DNA of 64,000 nucleotides from Shewanella sp. UCD-KL21 (lineage in GTDB: Bacteria; Pseudomonadota; Gammaproteobacteria; Enterobacterales; Shewanellaceae), in the NCBI RefSeq assembly GCF_001957135.1, contig NZ_MPHK01000005.1, positions 383-64,382 on the forward strand, given 5' to 3'. Position numbers and translations under genes: made by a program. Below the pieces are notes generated by a model that saw nothing but the letters and a program-made list of their open reading frames with translations, had not been told where the DNA came from and did not search any database. This document shows, piece after piece, positions 50,748 to 58,839 of this stretch. Numbering within the stretch: position 1 is the stretch's first letter; each line of letters opens with the position of its first letter.

Positions 50748-52498
50748 AACCTAAATTGAAAATGCGTTTGGGCGATCTACTAGTTCAAGAACACATTATT
50801 TCAAACGATCAGTTAATGCAGGCATTAGCGGAGCAGCGTAACTCCGGTAAAAAGCTCGGTCGTACTTTAATTGATCTTAACTGTATTACTGAAGATCAAT
50901 TACTGAAGTTTTTATCTCAGCAGCTTAATCTGCCTTATTTAGATATCAGCCGACTTTCTATTCCTGCTGAAGTGGTCAGTTTGATCCCTGAAGTGCAGGC
51001 GCGTCGTTATCGCGCCTTAGTCGTTGAAGCCACAGATGACAGCGTGACCTTGGCCATGAGCGATCCGGCGGATCTGCAAGCTATCGATCACCTTGAAGTG
51101 TTTGTCGCACCGAAAAAATTGACCATTGCGGTGACGCCAGAGCGACAGTTACTGGATGCCTTCGATAACCTCTATCGACGCACCGATGAAATTGCAAAAA
51201 TTGCTGGCGAATTAGAAGAAGAATACGCTGCCGATGACATGTTCGACTTGGCCAGTATCACCAACAGTGACAGTGATAATGAAACCACAGTGGTTAAATT
51301 ATTACAGTCGATTTTTGAAGATGCAGTGCAAATGCGCGCCTCGGATATTCATATTGAACCCGGTGAAAAAGTACTGCGTATTCGCCAACGTATTGATGGC
51401 CAATTGCATGAAAACACCTTAGATGAAGTTAATATTGCCTCGGCATTAGTACTGCGTTTAAAGCTCATGGCTGGGCTTGATATCTCTGAAAAACGTATGC
51501 CACAAGATGGCCGTTTTAATATTGAGGTTAAAGGCCACAAAATTGATATTCGTATGTCGACCATGCCGATTTACCACGGTGAGTCAGTGGTAATGCGTTT
51601 ATTGGACCAATCTGCAGGTTTACTGACACTAAATGAAACCGGGATGCCGGATCATATTCTGCAGCGCATTCGTAAACAGATTAAGCGGCCCCACGGCATG
51701 CTGTTAGTCACAGGCCCAACAGGTAGCGGTAAAACCACTACCTTGTATGGCATTTTAAGTGAACTGAACAAAGCCAATACCAAAATCATTACTGTTGAAG
51801 ATCCGGTGGAATACCAATTGCCGCGGATCAACCAAGTACAGGTAAATCATAAGATAGGCTTAGATTTTTCCAGCGTACTACGCACCACATTACGTCAAGA
51901 TCCCGATATCATCATGGTGGGTGAGATGCGTGATCAAGAAACCGTCGAAATTGGCCTTCGAGGCGCATTAACCGGTCACTTTGTATTATCAACTTTGCAT
52001 ACCAATGATGCCATTACCAGCGCGCTACGTTTATTAGACATGGGCGCAGCCAGTTACTTAGTTGCCAGTGCGCTAAGGGTGATTATTGCCCAGCGGTTAG
52101 TGCGCCGTGTGTGCGCGAACTGTGTGACAGACTACCAAGCCACAGCAGGCGAATTAGCCTGGATTAACGCCGTCAGCAAAAAAGATCCTAGCCACGCCAA
52201 CTTTAAAGTAGGTACAGGTTGTCAAAGCTGTAATGGCTCCGGCTACCGTGGTCGTATTGGTATTTTTGAAATTCTTGAGCTTGATGATGCCATGGTGGAT
52301 GCAATGCGCACCGGTAATCCGCAAGACTTTGCCCATGCGGCTAAACAAAGCCCAAGCTTTGTACCGCTGGCCGATTCAGCCTTTGAATATTTATTTAATG
52401 GTATGACAACCATAGAAGAGGTGGCCAAACTGGTTGAAGATGTTAGTGAGCAACGGATGGAGCCCCCAGCGCAACATGATATGGGCTTAGGGGTTTAA
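50744..52498 (+). CDS. mshE: MshE, MSHA pilus extension ATPase with c-di-GMP-binding N-domain
   Basis: MshE is the GspE/PilB-family motor for MSHA. The 584-residue protein carries two consecutive MshEN motifs (RLGDLLVQEHIISNDQL from R8, and LGRTLIDLNCITEDQL from L38), the domain through which Vibrio cholerae MshE binds c-di-GMP. Then come Walker [14 protein letters not shown] (K330), Asp/His boxes (IIMVGEMRDQETVEIGLRG) and a zinc tetracysteine set (CANC and CQSC). Extension is therefore probably stimulated by c-di-GMP, unlike PilB at 5015-6727, where the arginine is missing. It overlaps mshN by 4 nt and mshG follows 2 bp later. Confidence 0.97.
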   Translation: MKPKLKMRLGDLLVQEHIISNDQLMQALAEQRNSGKKLGRTLIDLNCITEDQLLKFLSQQLNLPYLDISRLSIPAEVVSLIPEVQARRYRALVVEATDDSVTLAMSDPADLQAIDHLEVFVAPKKLTIAVTPERQLLDAFDNLYRRTDEIAKIAGELEEEYAADDMFDLASITNSDSDNETTVVKLLQSIFEDAVQMRASDIHIEPGEKVLRIRQRIDGQLHENTLDEVNIASALVLRLKLMAGLDISEKRMPQDGRFNIEVKGHKIDIRMSTMPIYHGESVVMRLLDQSAGLLTLNETGMPDHILQRIRKQIKRPHGMLLVTGPTGSGKTTTLYGILSELNKANTKIITVEDPVEYQLPRINQVQVNHKIGLDFSSVLRTTLRQDPDIIMVGEMRDQETVEIGLRGALTGHFVLSTLHTNDAITSALRLLDMGAASYLVASALRVIIAQRLVRRVCANCVTDYQATAGELAWINAVSKKDPSHANFKVGTGCQSCNGSGYRGRIGIFEILELDDAMVDAMRTGNPQDFAHAAKQSPSFVPLADSAFEYLFNGMTTIEEVAKLVEDVSEQRMEPPAQHDMGLGV

Positions 52499-52500
52499 TT

Positions 52501-53718
52501 ATGCCAACATTCCAGTATCGAGGCCGGAACTCCCAAGGCGCTGCAGTGAATGCCTTAATCGAGTCTGCAAACGAGAATAGCGCCGCAGATGCGTTAATGT
52601 CTCGTGGCATCATTCCCCTTGAGCTGCGTGAAGTAAAACCGACCAAGCCTTTTAATCTTGGCGGTATTTTTACTCAAAAGGTGTCGTTAGAAGAGCTACA
52701 AATTTTTACTCGGCAAATGTATTCGTTAACCCGCTCTGGCATTCCAATTTTGCGTGCGATTGCAGGCTTGGCTGAAACCACTCATTCTCAGCGAATGAAA
52801 GATGCCCTTAATGATATTTCAGAGCAACTAACCTCAGGTCGTCCGTTATCTGCTGCCATGAATCAGCATCAAGATATTTTTGATTCGTTGTTTATCTCTA
52901 TGGTTCATGTGGGTGAAAACACCGGTAAATTGGAAGATGCTTTTATCCAGTTATCGAGCTATATCGAACGAGAGCAAGAGACACGCCGCCGAATCAAGTC
53001 GGCCATGCGCTATCCCATCTTTGTATTGATCGCTATTACTATTGCCATGGTGGTACTTAATATCATGGTGATCCCTAAATTTGCTGATATGTTTTCCCGT
53101 TTTGGCGCCGAGCTGCCATGGGCCACTAAAATTTTAATTAACACCTCTAATTTATTTGTTAATTATTGGCATGTAATGACAGTGGTTTTAGTGGCCATTA
53201 TTGTCGGTATTCGTTATTGGCATCACACCGAAAAAGGTGAGCGACAGTGGGATAAGTGGAAGTTACATATTCCCGCCGTGGGATCAATTATTGAGCGCTC
53301 AACCTTATCGCGTTATTGCCGCAGTTTTTCGATGATGTTGGGCGCGGGCGTGCCCATGACTCAAGCGTTAAGTTTAGTGGCTGATGCCGTTGATAATAGT
53401 TACATGCACGACCGCATTGTTGCCATGCGCCGCGGCATTGAATCTGGTGAGTCAATGCTAAGGGTTTCAAATCACAGTGGTTTATTTACCCCATTAGTAC
53501 TGCAGATGGTGGCAGTAGGGGAAGAAACCGGCCAAATTGATAAGCTACTTAACGATGCTGCTGATTTCTATGAAGGTGAGGTTGATTACGATTTAAAGAA
53601 CTTAACCGCCAAGCTAGAGCCTATTTTAATCGGTTTTGTGGCTGGGATTGTATTGATTTTGGCTTTAGGTATTTATCTACCTATGTGGGATATGCTCAAT
53701 GTGGTCAAAGGTGGCTAA
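52501..53718 (+). CDS. mshG: MshG, MSHA inner-membrane platform protein
   Basis: The 405-residue protein has two GspF/PilC domains (FTRQMYSLTRSGIPILRA near 75, and YCRSFSMMLGAGVPMTQAL near 275) and three to four membrane segments; the C-terminus is IYLPMWDMLNVVKGG. It is the partner of MshE and the MSHA equivalent of PilC. The ATG follows the mshE stop by 2 bp. Confidence 0.96.
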   Translation: MPTFQYRGRNSQGAAVNALIESANENSAADALMSRGIIPLELREVKPTKPFNLGGIFTQKVSLEELQIFTRQMYSLTRSGIPILRAIAGLAETTHSQRMKDALNDISEQLTSGRPLSAAMNQHQDIFDSLFISMVHVGENTGKLEDAFIQLSSYIEREQETRRRIKSAMRYPIFVLIAITIAMVVLNIMVIPKFADMFSRFGAELPWATKILINTSNLFVNYWHVMTVVLVAIIVGIRYWHHTEKGERQWDKWKLHIPAVGSIIERSTLSRYCRSFSMMLGAGVPMTQALSLVADAVDNSYMHDRIVAMRRGIESGESMLRVSNHSGLFTPLVLQMVAVGEETGQIDKLLNDAADFYEGEVDYDLKNLTAKLEPILIGFVAGIVLILALGIYLPMWDMLNVVKGG

Positions 53719-53755
53719 CTGTGCATAACGCAACAACCCATGAGTTAATTGCATA

Positions 53756-54277
53756 ATGCAAAAGCAACAGCAATCAGAACGCAATCTGGTTAAAAGCTAT
53801 ATCCGTATTGTCAGCGTCACCTTAGCGCTAGTCATTATGGCGGTGATCGGCGCAAAACATTTTGCCAGCCTAGATACTATTGGCGCGCAAAGTATTCAGC
53901 GTGAACATAATCGGTTGCTATATGTTTTAGCAATGGTGAAAAGCCAGTGGCTCAGTCAGGGCAGGCCCCAGAGCTTGAAATTAACCTGGGAAAACCTAGC
54001 GCCAGACTCTGTGAATCAACAGTCTAAGGATGGCACGCTAGCAGAACAAGATAATATTATTTTGATGTCGACTTTTGGCAGGCCAATGCTAAAATCCGCC
54101 TCCCCACAGGGCTGTGTCGAGTTATGGCAACAATTGATGGCAAGCAACTTGCAAGATATGGGAGCTAGGGTAAATTACCAAACCGAATTAGAGATTTGTC
54201 ATTTCGCAACAGTGCAAAGTGGCAGCATTAGTTATCAGGTTTCATCGGGGCGGGTTATTTTTACCGGATCAGATTAA
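53756..54277 (+). CDS. mshF: MshF, MSHA biogenesis protein
   Basis: The 173-residue protein has one N-terminal membrane segment (about 14-35) and a periplasmic domain with two cysteines, in GCVELW and LEICHFA. It lacks the prepilin cleavage motif (no GFTLIE-like sequence). By position between mshG and mshB and by size it is MshF, a poorly characterised member of the locus. It probably ends the first msh operon, since a gap of 130 bp follows. Confidence 0.85.
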   Translation: MQKQQQSERNLVKSYIRIVSVTLALVIMAVIGAKHFASLDTIGAQSIQREHNRLLYVLAMVKSQWLSQGRPQSLKLTWENLAPDSVNQQSKDGTLAEQDNIILMSTFGRPMLKSASPQGCVELWQQLMASNLQDMGARVNYQTELEICHFATVQSGSISYQVSSGRVIFTGSD

Positions 54278-54312
54278 ATTTTAATCGATACAGGTGTTTA
54301 ATCTACATTAAG

Positions 54313-54321
54313 TGCTAAAAT
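54313..54321 (+). promoter_or_regulatory. Candidate extended -10 promoter of mshB
   Basis: TGCTAAAAT has the extended -10 form (TG, one base, TAAAAT). No good -35 is seen, which is acceptable for this class. Confidence 0.3.
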
Positions 54322-54407
54322 TTATTTACATATAAGCTTTAGCTAGTTAACAATAGGCAATATGACTGCAGCTCAAATAGATGTCAGTCTCAATAGAGGT
54401 ATTTTAT

Positions 54408-55022
54408 ATGAAAATGAAGCAACAAGGCTTTTCTTTAATCGAACTGGTTATTGTTATTGTCATTCTAGGCTTGCTAGCGGCAACCGCAATTCCACGTTTT
54501 TTAAACGTGACTGAAGATGCACAAAACGCCAGTGTTGAAGGTGTGGCAGGTGGCTTAGCCACCGCAGTTGGTTTTGTTCGCGCCCAGTGGGAAGTGGATG
54601 GTCGCCGTAATACCTCTGTTATTTTAGATGGCACAGTGGTGTCATTGGATACTCGCTTTGGCTTCCCGACAGGCAGTAGCAATAGTAGCAATACCAGTGT
54701 TACAGCAATGACTAACCAAACATGCCAAGAAGTGTTTGATAACGTATTGCAAAGTGCGCCGCGCAATGTGCTATTTAACCAAGATGCTCGTGATGAGCGT
54801 TATACTGTAAGAGTCCTTGGCGGAAGTGGAGGTTCTGCAACCGCAATAGACGGCACCACAGTAAATAACATTGATTTATGTGTTTATCATCAAGTGGCTT
54901 CATTAGTATTGAATGCAAATAATGGCATAGCTTCTCCAGCTCCTGACTTAGATACTGCTGGAGCAAAAGGTGTGACTTACAATCCAGGAACAGGCCAAGT
55001 ATTAAGCTTTAGTAACGATTAG
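54408..55022 (+). CDS. mshB: MshB, MSHA pilin-like protein
   Basis: The 204-residue prepilin has a short leader, KMKQQG, cleaved before FSLIELVIVIVILGLLAATA, with Glu at mature position 5. The C-terminal domain has two cysteines (NQTCQEVF and NIDLCVYH). It is larger than the MshA-type pilins and by position is MshB, a minor or initiating pilin. The frame is open to 54381, but the ATG at 54408 has AGAGGT 7 nt upstream and gives the expected short leader. Confidence 0.9.
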   Translation: MKMKQQGFSLIELVIVIVILGLLAATAIPRFLNVTEDAQNASVEGVAGGLATAVGFVRAQWEVDGRRNTSVILDGTVVSLDTRFGFPTGSSNSSNTSVTAMTNQTCQEVFDNVLQSAPRNVLFNQDARDERYTVRVLGGSGGSATAIDGTTVNNIDLCVYHQVASLVLNANNGIASPAPDLDTAGAKGVTYNPGTGQVLSFSND

Positions 55023-55028
55023 TTTAAT

Positions 55029-55097
55029 GGTTAAGGTAATAAAACCTTAATCACTAGTAAGTAACAGTAAATTACTGAATAAGGATTATTCAGTAAT
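55029..55097. repeat. Two inverted repeats between mshB and the first mshA
   Basis: GGTTAAGGT / ACCTTAATC (55029-55052, near perfect) and ATTACTGAAT / ATTCAGTAAT (55071-55097, perfect 10-bp arms, 7-base loop) lie in the mshB-mshA gap. Neither is followed by a T run, so they look more like RNA processing or stability structures than terminators. Confidence 0.7.
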
Positions 55098-55140
55098 GTT
55101 GTAAATACAATGAATTCTATTTTAAAAAAGGATCTGCATT

Positions 55141-55641
55141 ATGCAAAAACAACAAGGTTTTACGTTAATTGAGTTGGTGGTGGTTATCATTATTTTAGGT
55201 ATTTTAGCGGTAACCGCAGCACCTAAATTTATTAATCTGCAAGGTGATGCACGCGTTTCTGCGTTAGCTGGTATGAAAGCAGCAATTCAAGGTTCAAATA
55301 CGTTAGTTTATTCCAAAGCTGCATTAGCTGGTCAAGAGAAAGGTGATGCTGCCGATGGTACTGCAACAATTGATATTGGCTCAGGTACAGCAGATCACAA
55401 TATTGTGTATGGTTATACTGCTGCTACTCAAGCTGATTTAGAGCGAGCAATGGAAGTTTCTTTTGATGCTATTGCAGATGTTGATACTGGTAGCAATGAT
55501 TGGATTATCGATGATACAACTGATGGTGAAGCGACTATATATCAACGTGGTGCACCTGATACTTGTACGCTGATTTATACAGAGGCAACCGATACAGATC
55601 TTCCAACTTATGAAGCTGTAACAGATCCCGATCTTTGCTAA
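55141..55641 (+). CDS. mshA: MshA-type major pilin, copy 1
   Basis: The 166-residue prepilin has the leader MQKQQG, cleaved before [20 protein letters not shown]. Its C-terminal domain has two cysteines ([10 protein letters not shown] and a final DPDLC) that should form the disulphide of the D-region. The first 40 residues are identical to the pilin at 55827-56300; the C-terminal half has diverged. It follows mshB and ends at its own terminator. Which of the two copies is the main subunit cannot be decided from sequence. Confidence 0.93.
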   Translation: MQKQQGFTLIELVVVIIILGILAVTAAPKFINLQGDARVSALAGMKAAIQGSNTLVYSKAALAGQEKGDAADGTATIDIGSGTADHNIVYGYTAATQADLERAMEVSFDAIADVDTGSNDWIIDDTTDGEATIYQRGAPDTCTLIYTEATDTDLPTYEAVTDPDLC

Positions 55642-55659
55642 ATAAAATTTTCGGATAAT

Positions 55660-55687
55660 AAAAGCCTGCTTATGCAGGCTTTTTTGT
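55660..55687 (+). terminator. Rho-independent terminator after mshA copy 1
   Basis: AAAGCCTGC pairs with GCAGGCTTT around a short TTAT loop and is followed by T. The stem sequence is the same as after copy 2. Confidence 0.9.
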
Positions 55688-55826
55688 TTTTAAAAGAAAA
55701 ATTTTGCCGCAGTGTAATCTTAGTAACACATGAAACTTATGATTGAGTGATAAAATTGTTGCCAGAAAGGGATAAGCTCGAATTATTTGGGCTGATGTTA
55801 TTCAATTATATTCAAGGTTATTACAT

Positions 55827-56300
55827 ATGCAAAAGCAACAAGGTTTTACACTAATTGAATTAGTGGTGGTGATTATTATTCTGGGTATTTTAGCCGTGAC
55901 TGCAGCGCCTAAATTTATCAATTTACAAGGTGATGCACGCGTATCAACTTTGCAAGGTGTTAAAGCAGCGATTCAAGGTGCTAATAGCTTAGTATATTCA
56001 AAAGCAATCCTTGCGGGTGAAGAAAAGAAAAATCCAGGTTCAGTAAGTATTGGTGCTTCAGCTAATGCTGCCACAGTATTCGGCTATATTGCAGCAACAA
56101 AAACTGAATTATTAAAAGCGGTAGATATTTCAGACGATGAATGGGATTTTACAGTAGTATCTGTTGCAGCAGATGCGCCTAAATCTATTGAGATAGTTCA
56201 AGTAGGCGCTCCAGCAGCTTGCAAGTTAACTTATACTGAAAGTGCTGGAGAGAATACACTCCCAACATTTCTAACATTACCTACAGCTTCAGATTGCTAA
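55827..56300 (+). CDS. MshA-type major pilin, copy 2
   Basis: The 157-residue prepilin shares its first 40 residues with copy 1 (leader MQKQQG, then FTLIELVV) and the continuing KAAIQG, LVYSKA segments, but differs in length and sequence beyond about residue 70. Two cysteines (AACKLTY and the final SDC) match the copy-1 positions. Codons in the shared part differ at many synonymous positions, so the duplication is old. It has a 140-bp upstream region and its own terminator, so it may be expressed independently. Confidence 0.92.
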   Translation: MQKQQGFTLIELVVVIIILGILAVTAAPKFINLQGDARVSTLQGVKAAIQGANSLVYSKAILAGEEKKNPGSVSIGASANAATVFGYIAATKTELLKAVDISDDEWDFTVVSVAADAPKSIEIVQVGAPAACKLTYTESAGENTLPTFLTLPTASDC

Positions 56301-56319
56301 TATTTAAATAGCTGTAAAC

Positions 56320-56347
56320 TAAAGCCTGCTGTTGCAGGCTTTTTTTT
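56320..56347 (+). terminator. Rho-independent terminator after mshA copy 2
   Basis: AAAGCCTGC pairs with GCAGGCTTT around a TGTT loop, with a long T run after it. Confidence 0.92.
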
Positions 56348-56483
56348 GGCAATATTCCAGTGTTTAAGCTTATTACTGGCTAAAATTACCAATCAGCTAA
56401 ATGGCAATTTTAATAAAGGATATCAAGACGTTTATGATATATTTTGCCATACTAATAACTGATTTGTATTTTGATAGGTGGTA

Positions 56484-56990
56484 ATGATCTTTTCACTGGG
56501 GCTTAAACATAAACGCGTTCATTGTGGCTTTACTTTAGTGGAGCTGGTGACGACGATCCTCATTGTTGGGATTGTTGCTGTGTTTGTGATCCCAAGGCTC
56601 ATTCCTCAGTCCAGTTATAGCGCTTATTCTTTGCGAAATGAATTTATCAGTGAGCTGCGCCAAGTGCAGTTAAGGGCGATGAATAACAGCGATCGTTGTT
56701 ATCGTATTAGCGTGTCGCCATCGGGTTATCAGCTCAGTCATTATTCGCAAACCATTAACACCGCATCAGCAAGCTGTAATACCGCAAACCTTGTAAGAGT
56801 TGAAGTTGAGCAGCCTTTTCAGGGCGGCGCTTATATCGAGCTTGCCAGTAGCAATGCCACTAGTTTTAGCCTCGAATTTGATAACTCGGGCCGCTCAAAC
56901 ATTAATTGCTCAGGCTTGTGTTTTAATGCGGTAGCCGATGAAACCTTGGGTATTGCAATCGAGTCAGAGGGCTATATTCATGGCCTATAA
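56484..56990 (+). CDS. mshC: MshC, MSHA minor pilin
   Basis: The 168-residue protein has an N-terminal leader of about 14 residues ending HCG, cleaved before FTLVELVTTILIVGIVAVFV, and a globular part with four cysteines (DRCYRIS, ASCNTAN, NCSGLC). This GspH/FimT-like layout and its position identify MshC. The start is ATG 56484; an in-frame GTG at 56478 is the alternative. It overlaps mshD by 11 nt. Confidence 0.9.
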   Translation: MIFSLGLKHKRVHCGFTLVELVTTILIVGIVAVFVIPRLIPQSSYSAYSLRNEFISELRQVQLRAMNNSDRCYRISVSPSGYQLSHYSQTINTASASCNTANLVRVEVEQPFQGGAYIELASSNATSFSLEFDNSGRSNINCSGLCFNAVADETLGIAIESEGYIHGL

Positions 56991-57507
56991 ATTATCCCCT
57001 TTTAATGCTTTTACGCCTAAAAAATCAGGCTTTACCTTAATCGAATTAGTGGTAGGCATGCTGGTTTTGAGCATTTCCATCGTACTGATGACTTCAATGT
57101 TATTACCCCAAGCCGATCGCGCCGTTGAAACACTTTCACGGGTTCGCTCAGCAGAGCTGGCCCATTCGGTAATGAATGAGATTTGGGGTAAGCGCTTTGA
57201 TGAAAACACTGACGCTAATGGCGGTATACCTGCGTGCAATTCTGCTGCTGGGGTAGCTTGTTCAACCACGCTGGGGCCAAATGGTGAAAGCCGAAATAAT
57301 TTCAATGATGTGGACGATTACAAAGGCTTGAATATTAACAGCCTGATGCTAGATTCAAACCAGAGCTATGCCGAAGTCTATTTAGGTTATGGTTTGGAAG
57401 TTGATGTGTCATACCTTAACGGTCAAGCTGCGAAATTAATTACTGTGGATGTCACCACACCTACTGGTGAAGTGATCACTTACCAAGCGGTAAGGAGTAA
57501 TTACTAA
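56980..57507 (+). CDS. mshD: MshD, MSHA minor pilin
   Basis: The 175-residue prepilin begins MAYKLSPFNAFTPKKSG, cleaved before [20 protein letters not shown], with Glu at mature position 5. The layout is GspI/PilV-like. The frame is open to 56938, but 56980 has AGAGGG about 9 nt upstream and gives a normal leader. It overlaps mshC by 11 nt, and its TAA shares bases with the ATG of mshO. Confidence 0.9.
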   Translation: MAYKLSPFNAFTPKKSGFTLIELVVGMLVLSISIVLMTSMLLPQADRAVETLSRVRSAELAHSVMNEIWGKRFDENTDANGGIPACNSAAGVACSTTLGPNGESRNNFNDVDDYKGLNINSLMLDSNQSYAEVYLGYGLEVDVSYLNGQAAKLITVDVTTPTGEVITYQAVRSNY

Positions 57508-58373
57508 TGGGCATACAGCATCGGGCAAAAAGCTTGTCGAAATTAGGCGTTAGACAGGTCGGTTTTACCTTAATTGAAATGGTTACGGTGATTTTGATTT
57601 TGGGCATACTGGTGGTAGGAGTCAGTGGCTTTATTATTTTTGGTACGCGTATTTTTGTTGAATCAAGCTCGATTGATCAAGTGCTTAGCCAAAGCCGCTT
57701 TGCAGTTGAGCGCATGACCCGTGATATTCGTAATGCAGTGCCAAACAGTGTCAGGTTACGCACTGCAACTGCGGGCAATTACCAATGTATTGAGCTATTG
57801 CCTATTGATTCCAGCACCAGTTACCTTGAACTGCCAATTTATCCTGATGATGCCGAAACCACAGGTACTGTGATTGATAATGGTATTAGCATTAATGCAG
57901 GGCAATATGCGCTGGTTTACCCACTCGCGAGCAATAGCAGCGGCGTTAACGATGTATATCAAGCCAGCAGAAATAAGCGCTTTGAACTGCAATCAAGTTC
58001 AAGCTCTGCCAATATCCTCAGGTTAACATTTACTGGCCTAGCTCAATTTGCTGAGCAGTCGCCCATTAAACGTATCTACTTTGCCAGTCAGCCTATTAGT
58101 TATTGTTTTGAAAGCCCTATTGGCACTAGCGAGGTAAAACTTTATCGTTACGCTGACTATGGCTACATAGCGAGTCAGCCCGCGCCATCGCAAATGGGCA
58201 CTGCGGTATTGATGGCAGAGAATGTCAGTAACAATCTGCTGCTAGAGCCTGCCATTAAACTGACTGAACAAAACCTAATGCGAAATGCCATAGTCCATAT
58301 TGAACCCAGATTTAGTGTTAATGGCGAAACGTTCAAATATCAGCATCAAGTTAAGGTGACGAATGTTCCATAA
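57507..58373 (+). CDS. mshO: MshO, MSHA minor pilin (GspJ/PilW-like)
   Basis: The 288-residue protein has a leader of about 19 residues ending QVG, cleaved before FTLIEMVTVILILGILVVGV, then SSSIDQVLSQSRFAVERMTRDIRNAVPNS, the PilW/GspJ signature. A large C-terminal beta-rich domain follows. It should help form the pilus tip complex with MshC, D and P. It is coupled to mshD (TAATG) and overlaps mshP by 11 nt. Confidence 0.9.
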   Translation: MGIQHRAKSLSKLGVRQVGFTLIEMVTVILILGILVVGVSGFIIFGTRIFVESSSIDQVLSQSRFAVERMTRDIRNAVPNSVRLRTATAGNYQCIELLPIDSSTSYLELPIYPDDAETTGTVIDNGISINAGQYALVYPLASNSSGVNDVYQASRNKRFELQSSSSSANILRLTFTGLAQFAEQSPIKRIYFASQPISYCFESPIGTSEVKLYRYADYGYIASQPAPSQMGTAVLMAENVSNNLLLEPAIKLTEQNLMRNAIVHIEPRFSVNGETFKYQHQVKVTNVP

Positions 58374-58839
58374 CCCTTTAAACAAGGCACTAAGCTCTAG
58401 TGGCTTAATAGCAAAACGTCAACGAGGCAGTGCCTTGGTGATTGCTATTTTTGTCTTAATTGTCATGTTTTTACTGGCGGGCACATTAATTCGGATGCTG
58501 GAAGATAGCGATGATGCTGTCAATCTTGAAGTGTGGGGCGCCAGAGCCTTATTTGCAGCCAATAGCGGCGCAGATGCTGAATTAGCCAGTTTATTTCCGG
58601 TTGCTGGTGGTATTGGTATTTGTAATTCAGTTCGCCACGATTGGATAGCGCCATCAACAGTGGGTTTTCACGGCTGTAGCGTTTCAGTGATTTGCACCCC
58701 GACAGTGGCTAACGGCGTGACCCAATACAGCATTCTTAGCTATGCAGTTTGTGAAACCGGTAATTGTAGTGGTGATGCTGCAACAACAGATTGCCTACGG
58801 GTTAATCGACAAGTTGAGGTAGAAGCCCGTGGTGAATAG
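58363..58839 (+). CDS. mshP: MshP, MSHA minor pilin-like protein (PilX-like)
   Basis: The 158-residue protein has an N-terminal region with RQRGSALVIAIFVLIVMFLLAGTLIRMLEDS, the non-canonical pilin helix of PilX/MshP proteins: a Gly-Ser site replaces Gly-Phe, and there is no Glu at mature position 5. Cysteines GCSVSVIC and the later CETGNCSG suggest a disulphide-stabilised head. It overlaps mshO by 11 nt and mshQ by 11 nt. Confidence 0.88.
   Translation: MFHNPLNKALSSSGLIAKRQRGSALVIAIFVLIVMFLLAGTLIRMLEDSDDAVNLEVWGARALFAANSGADAELASLFPVAGGIGICNSVRHDWIAPSTVGFHGCSVSVICTPTVANGVTQYSILSYAVCETGNCSGDAATTDCLRVNRQVEVEARGE

Noticed and set aside
56444..56472. TTGCCA and TATTTT with a 17-bp spacer before mshC
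   Set aside because: It would start transcription about 5 nt before the mshC start codon, leaving no room for the ribosome site.
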